DNA of 64,000 nt from Candidatus Latescibacterota bacterium (GTDB taxonomy: Bacteria; Latescibacterota; UBA2968; UBA8231): assembly GCA_022820485.1 (NCBI GenBank), contig JAJEFJ010000096.1, positions 124,001 to 188,000 of the forward strand. The letters are read 5' to 3'. The position numbers and the translations under genes are program-made. The stretch's first letter is position 1. Each line of letters starts with the position of its first letter. The notes beneath the pieces are model-generated. The model made no database searches and was not told the origin of the DNA. It saw only the letters and a list, made by a program, of their open reading frames with translations. Positions 42,064 to 51,046 of this stretch are shown one piece after another.

Positions 42064-43269
42064 TTATTCCACTTCCACTAGCACTTGGCGTTGGGCCGGG
42101 TTAAAGGCGACAAAAGTAGCTCCGTCTTCTAGCAGGAAAGTGTCGCTTTTGAAAGCAGCGCGGCTAGCAGCTCGCGTCAATGGGCGGCCATCTACCTGCA
42201 CTGAGCGCACCTCTCCGTCTGTAAAGCGCAGGGTCAGGTCAGGGGTCTGCACCGGCAGGTCGAGGCGGATGGTGTTCCCCTCTACTGCGACCTCGGCCAT
42301 TGCGCGGGCGCAGGCATAGGTGGTGATTTGGCTACAGGTGCGCCATTGGGTGCGCTCTCCCCTCGGATCGCGCTCGGCGAGGCGGCTCACCACCTTCTTG
42401 AATGCGTTAAAGCCGCGCCGGTCTGCATCGTGTAGCCCATAAAACCCCTGCCAATGGCTGATGAGCACAGCCGGCTCGCCCGCGTCAATGAGGGCCGGTA
42501 GGCGACCGCCCTCCAAGTCGGGCGTGATGTACTTGTCGGGATCGACCTCGCCATACCCGGTCCAACTGCCGGTCCAGTCGCCGGTGGAGGCGATGATTTC
42601 GCCGGTGGCTTGGCCGGTTTGGCGGTCGGGGTACCATACGGGCGTATCTACCGTGTCGTCCTTGGAGACCCGCTGAAAAAAGTAGGGCACGGGGTTGCCC
42701 GTGACTTGGCGCACGGCCTCGCCAGCACAGCGGGCGTAAAAGGGCAGGGTGCGGCCGCCGAAACCGCCCGGTGAAGTTACTCCTTGCGGCGTTAGGCCCA
42801 CGGCGACTAGAATGCGGCACGCTTGGGCGATGTACTCGGTGACTAATTCTTCTTGGTCCTCGGGCAGCGCGGCCCAATCGTATTGCTCCCATATTCTAGA
42901 GGGCAGCGGCTGCAAGGTTTTGGGATCTAAAACGAACTTGTGGGTGAGCATCTCGGGCGTGATGTCGAAGGCGGGGACGATGACCTCGCGGCACATGGCC
43001 AGCCATTCGTCTTGCTGGGCTTTGCTGAAGAGAGGCAGCCCCTCGTCAATGCGCCCTAGGGCCGCCGGGCAGGGCACCACTGAGAATTTGCCCCGGACAC
43101 CGCTTGCCAGGCACCACTCGGCAAATTCGCGGGTAAAGGATGTAGGATGGACCACCGGCACATCCTCCCAACGCTGGGGACGGCCCTCGGCGATGGTGCG
43201 GTCGCGGAGGAAGAAATAGTTGAGGTTGACCAGCACCGTGGAATCGTCGAAGATGATGGACAAGGGCAC
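42064..43269 (-). CDS. Polysaccharide deacetylase-like (CE4/NodB-like) protein
   Basis: A 401-residue protein. The opening PLSIIFDDSTVLVNL has the paired Asp of NodB-fold enzymes, and GKFSVVPCPAALGR and GVTSPGGFGG lie where the barrel strands should be. The match is distant, so the deacetylase activity is only suspected. The listed start is GTG 43269. A perfect AAAAGGAGG sits at 43312-43320, and the frame remains open with coding-like FAEIARHALDR; initiation from CTG 43305, six bases after it, fits better. No signal peptide. Confidence 0.6.
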   Translation of the reverse strand: MPLSIIFDDSTVLVNLNYFFLRDRTIAEGRPQRWEDVPVVHPTSFTREFAEWCLASGVRGKFSVVPCPAALGRIDEGLPLFSKAQQDEWLAMCREVIVPAFDITPEMLTHKFVLDPKTLQPLPSRIWEQYDWAALPEDQEELVTEYIAQACRILVAVGLTPQGVTSPGGFGGRTLPFYARCAGEAVRQVTGNPVPYFFQRVSKDDTVDTPVWYPDRQTGQATGEIIASTGDWTGSWTGYGEVDPDKYITPDLEGGRLPALIDAGEPAVLISHWQGFYGLHDADRRGFNAFKKVVSRLAERDPRGERTQWRTCSQITTYACARAMAEVAVEGNTIRLDLPVQTPDLTLRFTDGEVRSVQVDGRPLTRAASRAAFKSDTFLLEDGATFVAFNPAQRQVLVEVE

Positions 43270-43464
43270 CCGGTCGAGGGCGTGGCGGGCGATTTCAGCG
43301 AACAGGAATGGCCTCCTTTTATTGGAAGCTGCCGAGGCTGAGCGGCTGTTTGGCGTCTAATATACTATGCTGTCTTGCCGTTACAAAAACTATATCCAAT
43401 GGGGTAAATCAGTCTCGTACTGGCTAGGGTTGACCTCTCATTCGCTAGACGGAGGGTACGACCG

Positions 43465-46122
43465 GTGACCAGTCGCCGCCGCGCCGCCGTGCGCCTCGCC
43501 GGTGCGGCCCTGCTGCTCAGTGGCTTGGCCTTCAATCCGCTGGGGCTCGCGCATTTTTTTCCGGCGCATCCGCTTGGCACCGAGGGTATCATCGTCCTCC
43601 AGATCGCCTTGCTCTTTGGCGGCGGTTGGCTCGTTTGGCGCTGTCCTCGGCTGCCGCTGATTCCCATTGTGCTCGTCGCTTTCGTCTTTGGTGCTCTTGC
43701 CGTCCTTGGGGGATACGGCACAGTCCGCTCCTTGCAAAAGGTGCGGGAACGCAACCTGCTCTTGGCGACCATCGACCGCAGCGAAGCGGTGCAACAGCAT
43801 CTGAGTGGCGAGGTCCTGCCGCTGCTCGCCTTGGGGATGTACCAAAGTCAACTGCCCGCCGCGCCGGCTCGCGCGCTTTTTGCCAACGCGGTTGATGTTG
43901 CGGATGTGGAGCAGACCGCAGAGGCGACTGAGGTCGTCCCGGCGCTAGGCATTAAGCGCCAGCGCTGGAGAATTGCACCTGCCGAGCAGGTCCAAGGTGC
44001 AGACATTCAACTGTGGAATTCGCTCTTGGCTGCGGTACATTTTTTCGACTATACAGCCTTCCACATTGAGACTGGGCATTTTCTCGACGCGGAAGAGACG
44101 ATTTACCAAGCTCGTCTGCGCTTTGACGCCTCGGCGCAGACAAAAGACGGGGCGCGCGCGCAAATACTGGCTCGGTTGATGCTCGACTGGCAGCAGGAGG
44201 AAGATGCTGCTTGGCGGATTCGCCGCTGGGAGACCGAATCGCTGGAGATGCTTACGAGGACGCACGCGCTGTTTGCCGAAGTCCTCGACGAGGCGCTCCC
44301 GTGCGACGAAGACCGCTCTCGGGCTAGGTTTTCGCGCCACTCCGCATTGGTGCACCAGTCGTTTAGCGACTCTGCGTTTGTCGCGCCGCATCGCTATTTC
44401 ACCCGCCAAGCCTTTGACCGCCATCCCGGCATCAGCGTCGTGGATATCGACGCCGATGGGTACGACGACCTGTACATCGCCGTGCGCCGGGGTCGGAACA
44501 TGCTGTTGCACAATGGTGGCGACGGCGCGTTTGCGGAGCGCGCGGCCCAATACGGTCTCGATGTGGAGCACCACACGGCCGCCGCGCTTTTCGCCGACTT
44601 TGACAACGACGGCGACCCGGATGTCTTCCTTGGCCGCACGCTTGCGCCTAGCCTTTACATGGTCAACGAGGACGGGGACTTTGCTCCCCGCGATTTGGGC
44701 GATGGCGTCCTGCCGTTCCTCGTGGCCTCGATCTCAGCGGCCGATTACGATGGCAACGGTTTGCTCGATGTGTACTTCTCCACGTATGCCGCGCGGATGT
44801 TGCTCGCCGCGGCTCCCTCTGCTTCCCGAGCTGATTCTTGGGGCGGCGCGCTGCTGGCCGACTTCCTGCCTGCGGACCACGCTCGCACACTCTACGGCCT
44901 GAGCCGCGACCGCATCGGCCACCTCATCTACGACGCACCTGGGCCGCCCAACGTCTTGTTGCGCAACCTCGGCGATGGTCGCTTCGCTGCAACCGCTGCC
45001 GTATGGCGCAATACGTTACAAGCGACTTGGGCCGACTACGACCGCGACGGCGACCCGGATCTCTACCTCGCCAACGATTTTGCTGCCAATAACTTGCTCC
45101 GCAATGACGGCGGTGTCCTCGTCGATGTTACTGCGGAGAGTGGGGCTGCGGATCCGGGCTTTGGCATGGGCGCGAGTTGGGCCGATTACGACGGGGATGG
45201 TCGCCAAGACCTGTACGTGACCAACATGCACAGCAGTGCTGGTCGCCGCATCACGGAAGCCGCTGGGCAAGCGGGGGCGGCGTTTGCCCCTTTGGCTCGG
45301 GGCAACTCCCTCCTGCGGAACGGCAGTGAGGGTTTCAACCTCGTTGCAGACTCGCCGGTGGAGGACGGCGGCTGGGGCTGGGGCGGCCAGTTTTTGGACT
45401 TTGACAACGACGGCGATCTCGACATCTACGCTCCGAGCGGCTACTACACTCCGCCACGAGAAGTCGCGCTCCCCGAGGATACCTGAAGTCTGTTTTGGCG
45501 CACGGTCGTGCGTCATGGCCGGACGGATGGGGCGTACAACGTGGGTGCTCGGCTCGACGCTGGGGCCTCGCTTAGCGGATACCAGCGCAATCGCTTATTT
45601 CTCAATGTAGAAGGGCGCGACTTTATCGATGTGTCGGGTTTGTCGGCGGCGGATTCACCTGCGGATGGTCGCGCTTTCGCCACCTTGGACTTTGACCGCG
45701 ATGGGCGCATTGATTTGGCCGTCGTCAATGCCAATGAGCCGCTCTGCGAGTTGTTTGCCAATCGCAGCAAGGCGGGGCACGTTCTCGCGTTGCGGTTTGT
45801 GGGGGGCAACGACCGCGACGAGGTCTCGCGCGAGTGGAGCGTGCGCGATGGGTATGGCGTACAAGTGGAAGTGGATGTTGGTGGAAAGACGCTGCTGCGC
45901 GAGCACCGGGCCGGCGAGGGCTTTTCGGCCCAGAACAGCGCGACTTTGCTCGTCGGCTTAGGTGCATATCAACAAGCGGATACCGTGCGCGTGCGCTGGC
46001 CTTCGGGACGAGTGCAGCAGATTGCAGAAGTCGCCGCTGGTATGCTGGTAACGGTCTATGAAAACCCTCGGCACTCGCCTACGGGGGTGGCGTTTGTGGT
46101 GCCGTACCGCAGCACGCCGTAA
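43465..46122 (+). CDS. CRTAC1/ASPIC-UnbV membrane protein with in-frame UGA (possible selenocysteine)
   Basis: An 885-codon frame with one internal TGA at 45484-45486 (codon 674). GTG 43465 follows GGAGGG. The first 90 residues contain three membrane helices. FG-GAP calcium loops follow (DIDADGYDD, DFDNDGDPD, DYDGNGLLD, DYDRDGDPD, DYDGDGRQD, DFDNDGDLD). After the TGA the frame runs on with SLFWRTVVRHG, NRLFLNVEGRDF, a seventh loop DFDRDGRID and the ASPIC/UnbV end GVQVEVDVGG, RVRWPSG. The split falls between domains that belong together. Either the TGA encodes selenocysteine, or it is a single recent nonsense change. The latter would leave 673- and about 204-residue products. Confidence 0.75.
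45496..45515 (+). promoter_or_regulatory. SECIS-like hairpin directly after the in-frame UGA
   Basis: Bases 45496-45503 (TGGCGCAC) pair with 45508-45515 (GTGCGTCA): 8 bp with one G-U, loop GGTC at 45504-45507. Seventeen bases lie between the UGA and the loop. As I recall, the bacterial SECIS consensus needs a short upper stem, a small loop with G in its first two positions and a UGA-loop distance of about 16-37 nt. E. coli fdhF has AGGUCU at 18 nt. Confidence 0.5.
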
Positions 46123-46153
46123 TTTCATGGCGCTAATTGAGGAGAGATAAAAA

Positions 46154-46879
46154 ATGGTCGTTAATGTTGCTCATCGGGGTGCGTCGGGAAACTATCCCGA
46201 AAATACGTTGATCTCCTTTCAGAAGGCGTTGGAAATTGGCGTTGATGAGATTGAGCTAGATCTCCACATGACGAAGGACGGCCATCTAATTGTCATGCAC
46301 GACTCAACCGTAAACCGGACGACAGATGGCACGGGCGCGATTGCCGAACTCACACTAACTGAAATCAAAGCCCTTGACGCCGGAAGCGTGTTTGGTGAAC
46401 AGTTTCGGGGTGAGCGTGTGCCAACATGGGAGGAAGCATTAGACCTCGTACAAGGGAAGGTTAGACTCAATGTCCACCTCAAAGAAGGGGGCAATCCAGA
46501 CGGTCGCTATGAGCGCAAGGTTGCACAGGCATTGCGCGAGTTTCAGATGGTAGAGGCTTCTATTTTGGCATGTAGCGATGAAAGCGTTGGAATTTTTGCT
46601 GAGATTGACTCGCAAATTGAATGCCGGATCTTTCGCGCCAATCGCACGCCAGAGGAATACATCCGAAAATCGGTAGAGCTAGGGCTGCGGACGATGCAGC
46701 CGGGACGAGACGTCACGACTCGGGAGTTTGTGCAAAAGGCCCATGCGGCAGGGCGAGTTGTGCACGTCTTCTATGCGGATACCCCTGAAGATATGCGAGC
46801 TTACATCGAGATCGACGTCGATGGGATTTTGACGAACTATCCAGAACGACTGAAGGCGATTCTCACAGAAATTGAGTAG
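46154..46879 (+). CDS. Glycerophosphodiester phosphodiesterase family protein
   Basis: A 241-residue GDPD TIM barrel with the full N-terminal active site: H7-R8-G in VAHRGASGNYPENT, E34 and D36 in DEIELDLHMT, and H49 in VMHDSTVNRTTDGTG. It hydrolyses glycerophosphodiesters to glycerol-3-phosphate and an alcohol, using a divalent metal. It has no signal peptide and would act in the cytoplasm. GAGGAGAG lies upstream of ATG 46154. It follows the CRTAC1 gene by 31 bp and ends tail-to-tail with a hydrolase gene. Confidence 0.9.
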   Translation: MVVNVAHRGASGNYPENTLISFQKALEIGVDEIELDLHMTKDGHLIVMHDSTVNRTTDGTGAIAELTLTEIKALDAGSVFGEQFRGERVPTWEEALDLVQGKVRLNVHLKEGGNPDGRYERKVAQALREFQMVEASILACSDESVGIFAEIDSQIECRIFRANRTPEEYIRKSVELGLRTMQPGRDVTTREFVQKAHAAGRVVHVFYADTPEDMRAYIEIDVDGILTNYPERLKAILTEIE

Positions 46880-46892
46880 AGGGGCCGCTTCG

Positions 46893-48281
46893 TCATTCCA
46901 ATTTTTTGAACACAAAAGCCCCCAACTCGTAGCTAAGTACGCGATTGTCATCGTCAAACGTAAAGCGGGCGATTTCTCCGGCTGCACGACCATCGCGAAC
47001 AAGCCATTCCGCCTCCTTGTCCGTCGGTTCGAGGACTGCCGGAGCATGTAGGGAATACGCAGACCCACCGTGCGCCGTAAGCCGCAGGCTGCCGTCGCGC
47101 ACCTCAATGTCCACATCAATGCCCGGCTCGGCGCGATAATAACCGACAAAGCGCCGCAATGCCTCTGGTGTTGGTTCAAGCGCTGGCTGCTCGGGTACAA
47201 GCGGCACTGCTTCGTCGGCATTCAGTACCATTTCAAGTACTTCCTGTGCAATCTCAAGACCTCCGTGCGGAGGCCACATGTTGATGAGAACAACCACGCC
47301 GGTTTTCCGCGGAATGTTGAACCACACCTGTGTGCCAAAGCCGTGAATCCCGCCACCGTGATTGTGATAGATATGGTCGCCGATGCGGGTTGCGCGCCAG
47401 CCTAGACATTGCCCCGCCGACCAGTCCGGCTCTACGTATTGCGGTTGTTGAATCTCCACCAATGTTGATCCCTTGAGCACCTGTGCCCCGCAGCGGTCTC
47501 CGCCGTCGGTTTGGAATTGGAACGATACCCACTTTGCCAAGTCGCCAACGGTGGAATGCAGTTGACCCGCCGCTGAAATCCCGTTCAGGTGGGCGTAAGG
47601 AGCGCGTTCAGGGCGGTCTTGATAGGGTGTTGGGTTATAACCGACAAAGAAGTGAGGACGCAATTCGTCCGTGAGGTCGAAGACCGTGGATGTTAGACCG
47701 AGCGGCTCAATGATATTGGCGTGAACGTATTCAATGTATGGCGTGCCGGTAACCCTGTACACCACCTCGCCGAGTAATCCAAATGCAAGATTGGAGTATT
47801 TGAAAGCGGAGTCCTGCGGGATGACAATCCCCGTCTCCGGCAGTTTGCCAAGCATCTCCTCGCGGCTTGGGAAGTGGAGATCATTCCAACCGTGCGTCGG
47901 CGACTCAGTGACCAAGCCGGAGCGGTGTGTCAACAATCGTCGGAGCGTCACACCGTCAACATCGCCGTGGATAGCGCGAACCGAAGCAAATTCGGGAATG
48001 TGCTGTGCTAGTGGATCGTCCAACTTGAGTTGTCCCGCATCCCGCAACTGCATAATCGCAGTTGTCGTAAACGTCTTGGTCACGGAGGCGATGCGGGCAA
48101 TCGTGTTTTCAGTGGGCTTTTTGCCCGAATCGAGATCCGCTGCGCCGAACCCGCCGAACCAAGCGAGTTCGCGATCGCGGATAACGCCGAGCGCCATGCC
48201 GGGAAGCCTATACTTGGCGACCGTTGTTGCTGCCAAGCGTTCGATGTCTGGTACCAAGGTTTGGAGAACACAATCTGCCAT
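46893..48281 (-). CDS. Serine hydrolase (beta-lactamase/transpeptidase-like) with C-terminal beta domain
   Basis: A 462-residue protein of the PBP4*/EstB type. S66-V-T-K69 is the nucleophile motif, YSNLAFGLL the Tyr-x-Asn motif, and HGGGIHGFG the third box. The last 100 residues form a beta domain seen in D-aminopeptidase-like members. No signal peptide is visible. It is not closely similar to the hydrolase at 38648. Likely an esterase or peptidase of unknown substrate. Confidence 0.87.
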   Translation of the reverse strand: MADCVLQTLVPDIERLAATTVAKYRLPGMALGVIRDRELAWFGGFGAADLDSGKKPTENTIARIASVTKTFTTTAIMQLRDAGQLKLDDPLAQHIPEFASVRAIHGDVDGVTLRRLLTHRSGLVTESPTHGWNDLHFPSREEMLGKLPETGIVIPQDSAFKYSNLAFGLLGEVVYRVTGTPYIEYVHANIIEPLGLTSTVFDLTDELRPHFFVGYNPTPYQDRPERAPYAHLNGISAAGQLHSTVGDLAKWVSFQFQTDGGDRCGAQVLKGSTLVEIQQPQYVEPDWSAGQCLGWRATRIGDHIYHNHGGGIHGFGTQVWFNIPRKTGVVVLINMWPPHGGLEIAQEVLEMVLNADEAVPLVPEQPALEPTPEALRRFVGYYRAEPGIDVDIEVRDGSLRLTAHGGSAYSLHAPAVLEPTDKEAEWLVRDGRAAGEIARFTFDDDNRVLSYELGAFVFKKLE

Positions 48282-48371
48282 TTGTAATTGTAATCTTCCT
48301 ATTCCGTTGGTTGAGACTTGGTTCCCGCCAAAACCGCTTCTGGGTTTACGCCGACAAGGTTATTCATGGCG

Positions 48372-48692
48372 CTAGTCGAGGTGGAAGACCTCTTCTAGTT
48401 CGATTATTACGTCTTTGGGGCCGCCCTCCGGTATCTCAACCAACCCCTCGTTGGCCTCGCCCCAACGCTGTACGACCTCTTCCGCGAGAAAGCCGTCGAG
48501 GGCCGTGGCAAGATCCGTCTCGGTCTCAAAGTAGCCAAAGACGAGGCCGTCTGCGTTCATAAAGAGCGAGTAGCGATGCCAGCCGTGGCGCGTGATGGCC
48601 GCGCAGACTTCGGGCCACACTTGGCGGTGCGCTTCCTTGTACTCGGCGATTCGATCTTTTTTAACCTGCATCTGGAAACCAACTCGTCGCAT
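48372..48692 (-). CDS. rhaM: L-rhamnose mutarotase
   Basis: A 106-residue protein, the normal RhaM length. H22 in YKEAHRQVWPEV (the position of the E. coli catalytic His), a Tyr/Trp-lined pocket (HRYSLFMN, VVQRWGE) and the ending LEEVFHLD are conserved. The enzyme interconverts the alpha and beta anomers of L-rhamnose or related deoxysugars. ATG 48692 has AAAGGAG eight bases upstream and was preferred over a longer start. It is the last gene of the minus-strand operon, four bases after the AllA-like gene. Confidence 0.9.
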   Translation of the reverse strand: MRRVGFQMQVKKDRIAEYKEAHRQVWPEVCAAITRHGWHRYSLFMNADGLVFGYFETETDLATALDGFLAEEVVQRWGEANEGLVEIPEGGPKDVIIELEEVFHLD

Positions 48693-48696
48693 TTGA

Positions 48697-49239
48697 TCAA
48701 ACTCCTTTGAAACTGTCCATGTCCGGCACAATGGACTGCCCGCGCTCTAAGTCGAAGTCGATTTCCACGGAGTGCGCCTGGTAGTCTTGGTCGCCGCGCG
48801 TGGTCTGATACACGTCGTGGCCCTCGACGCAGATGGGCATGGTGTGCCATACCCCCAGATGCAAGCAGACGCCGACATCGCCCGCCGAATAAAAAGCGCG
48901 CAGTTCCTCGGCTTGGATGTCGTCTTGGATCGCTCCGACGAGAAACACGCTCGGCGAGTGTAAGCTGGGGTAAAACGACTGGCCGGCGTCCGTGTGAAAG
49001 GCAAAATGGGCGCGCTCTAGTCCCTCGGAGATGGGCACGCGCTGCGGATGGGGCGCGTACCAGTCGGGGCCATCTTTGGGCTCGGGGCCGGGCGTGGCGA
49101 GGACTGGGTACGCGTTGGTGGCATAACCGCCTTTGACCTTGTCCGGCTTGCGCTCCTCAAAGGTGCGAATTACGTGGCCGAAGGGGGCGAAGGTTTCGGG
49201 TACGAGCGGTTCTACTGGGATTTTTACGAGGTTCCACAT
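48697..49239 (-). CDS. Ureidoglycolate lyase (AllA)-like protein, copy 1
   Basis: A 180-residue cupin-like protein of the ureidoglycolate lyase family. PLVPETFAPFGHVI opens the fold; HFAFHTDAGQSFYPSLHSPSVF, YSAGDVGVCLHLGVWHTMPI and DYQAHSVEIDFD carry the conserved His, Glu and Asp positions. ATG 49239 has AGGAGA upstream. No allantoin or purine-catabolism genes are in the window. Its neighbours are Gfo/Idh, RhaM and a paralogue, so it may act on another 2-keto or sugar-derived substrate. Confidence 0.82.
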   Translation of the reverse strand: MWNLVKIPVEPLVPETFAPFGHVIRTFEERKPDKVKGGYATNAYPVLATPGPEPKDGPDWYAPHPQRVPISEGLERAHFAFHTDAGQSFYPSLHSPSVFLVGAIQDDIQAEELRAFYSAGDVGVCLHLGVWHTMPICVEGHDVYQTTRGDQDYQAHSVEIDFDLERGQSIVPDMDSFKGV

Positions 49240-49263
49240 GGCGATCTCCTATCGTTGGCGTGG

Positions 49264-50508
49264 TTAGTCGATGCCCAAGGCGGCGTCTATCTCTGCTTGA
49301 TAGGCGTATGATTGGCAGGATTCGACCGCACTGAGCGTCACCGGGCCGTTGGCGCGCCACGACTCGAAGACCGCGTAGAGCGCGGCCACGTCCTTCAGGC
49401 CGCAGCGGCCGTCCACTTCGACGGTGCGCTGGCCGCGAACGGCTTCCGCCATTTCGTGCAATTCGTATGCGATCAGTTTCAAATCGACGAGCGGGTCACC
49501 GGCCGAGACGCCGCTCGGAAAGAGGTAGCGAGTTAGCGGGTCGAATGTCAGTCCCGCGCCCTCGGCAGACGCTAGGATGTCCTCTTGGCTCAGAGTCTCG
49601 GCATCGCGCCGTTCGAGCGTTATGCGCCCTCCGCGCACGCCAAAGCCGTCGATGCTGCCGTCGGTGCCCATGATTAGCTCGCGGTGCGCGCCCGCGTGGC
49701 CGGCGATCCCGACGATCCAGTTTAGGGTCGCGCCGCTCTCCATTTTGAAGATCGCTTGGGTCGTGTCCTCGGCCGCGGCGGGTATGCGCTCGGGCATGGC
49801 TGCGAAGCGCTTTTTGTAGAACTCATAGTCCATGGACATGGATGCGGACTTGGAACGCTCCGGCTCCACCAGCCGCGCATCGGCATAGACTTCGGCAAAA
49901 TCCCCCAATTGGTAGCGGATCATGTGGGTGAAGTGCACGGCCATATCGAGGATAAAGCCGCCCAACTCTCGGCGGTGGCGCCAAGGGGTGATAAAGATGG
50001 AATTGCCCGCGCCGAGCGAATGGTACAACCCCATATAGGGCGTGCCGATGGCACCGGTGTCGATCAAGTGGCGCACGATGCGGGCCGAAGGATCGCGGCG
50101 GAAATTTTCGGCCACGGAGACAATGCGCTCGTTGCGCGCGGCTGCGTCGAGTATCCGCTGGCAGGCTCGCACGGTGATGGCTAGCGGCTTTTCCACCAGC
50201 ACGTGCAATCCCAAGTCGAGGGCTTCGCAGACGACGGTGTGATGTACCGAAGGATCGGTCACCACGTCCACGGCCTCCAAATCCGGTACCTGCTGTACCA
50301 TCGCCTCCATGTTGGTGCAGACCTTGGGGCGGGTTCCGAGGAGCTTCTCGGCTTCGGCGGCGGCCATTTCGGCGTTTTCCGCGCTAATGTCGCAGACCGC
50401 ACTCAGTTCGACTGCATCGAAAGGGGAGTCGGCTAGCTGCTTGAGGCCGTGCAGATGACGGGTGCCCATGCCGCCGCAGCCGACGAGGGCTAGGCGCACC
50501 TTGTCCAT
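49264..50508 (-). CDS. Gfo/Idh/MocA-family oxidoreductase
   Basis: A 414-residue NAD(P)-dependent sugar-type dehydrogenase. The dinucleotide loop is VGCGGMGTRHL (residues 9-19), the catalytic Lys is in VEKPLAITV, and the C-terminal beta-sheet domain follows. Such enzymes oxidise sugars, inositols or sugar derivatives at a ring hydroxyl. The start ATG 50508 is three bases after the stop of the AllA-like copy 2 and has AGGAGT upstream. It is flanked by AllA-like paralogues, so the three may work in one pathway. Confidence 0.9.
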   Translation of the reverse strand: MDKVRLALVGCGGMGTRHLHGLKQLADSPFDAVELSAVCDISAENAEMAAAEAEKLLGTRPKVCTNMEAMVQQVPDLEAVDVVTDPSVHHTVVCEALDLGLHVLVEKPLAITVRACQRILDAAARNERIVSVAENFRRDPSARIVRHLIDTGAIGTPYMGLYHSLGAGNSIFITPWRHRRELGGFILDMAVHFTHMIRYQLGDFAEVYADARLVEPERSKSASMSMDYEFYKKRFAAMPERIPAAAEDTTQAIFKMESGATLNWIVGIAGHAGAHRELIMGTDGSIDGFGVRGGRITLERRDAETLSQEDILASAEGAGLTFDPLTRYLFPSGVSAGDPLVDLKLIAYELHEMAEAVRGQRTVEVDGRCGLKDVAALYAVFESWRANGPVTLSAVESCQSYAYQAEIDAALGID

Positions 50509-50511
50509 TGG

Positions 50512-51030
50512 CTACTCCTGCCAGTTAGAGACGCTGCTCATATCGGGCAGCAGGGCCAAGCCGCGGTCTTGGTCGAAGTGGACGTCAACCGAGTGGTCGT
50601 GATAGTTCTGGTTGCCGCGCGCGGTTAGGTACACCTCCTCGCCGCGCAGGCACACGGGCATGGTGTGCCACACCTTCAGGCTCATGCAGATGCCGGTGCT
50701 GCCGTCGGAGTAAAAGGCGCGCAGGTCCTCCGGCTCAATCATGGGCTGGACCGGGGCGACGAAAAAGACGGTTGGGCAGTGCCGGCTCGGATAGAAGGAC
50801 TGCCCGGCGTCGTCGTGAAAGGCAAAGTGCGCTCGCAGCCGGCCTTCGGATAGGTCGAGTTGGTCGGATGTGGGGTCTTCGACTTCGGCCCGCACGGTGT
50901 ATGCGTTCTCGACCAACTCTCCTACTACGACTTCGGGTTTGGCCTCGGCAAAGGTGGAGATAACTTGCCCGAAAGGGGCAAAGGCCGAGGGGGTCAGCGG
51001 CTCTACGGGAACCTTGAGAATTTTTAGCAT
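50512..51030 (-). CDS. Ureidoglycolate lyase (AllA)-like protein, copy 2
   Basis: A 172-residue paralogue of the 48697-49239 product. Shared blocks are EPLTPSAFAPFGQVI, HFAFHDDAGQSFYPSRH, AFYSDGSTGICMSLKVWHTMP and NYHDHSVDVHFD. ATG 51030 has AGGAGC upstream. The middle of the protein differs clearly from copy 1 (EDPTSDQLDLSEGR), which suggests different substrates or a heteromeric complex. Confidence 0.82.
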   Translation of the reverse strand: MLKILKVPVEPLTPSAFAPFGQVISTFAEAKPEVVVGELVENAYTVRAEVEDPTSDQLDLSEGRLRAHFAFHDDAGQSFYPSRHCPTVFFVAPVQPMIEPEDLRAFYSDGSTGICMSLKVWHTMPVCLRGEEVYLTARGNQNYHDHSVDVHFDQDRGLALLPDMSSVSNWQE

Positions 51031-51046
51031 GGCAACGCTCCTGTTG

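Noticed and set aside
45484..46122. Genome-wide recoding of UGA (code 4 or 25) to explain the internal TGA
   Set aside because: Many genes here end in TGA at sensible places (for example 21459, 31616, 35154), so UGA is a normal stop.
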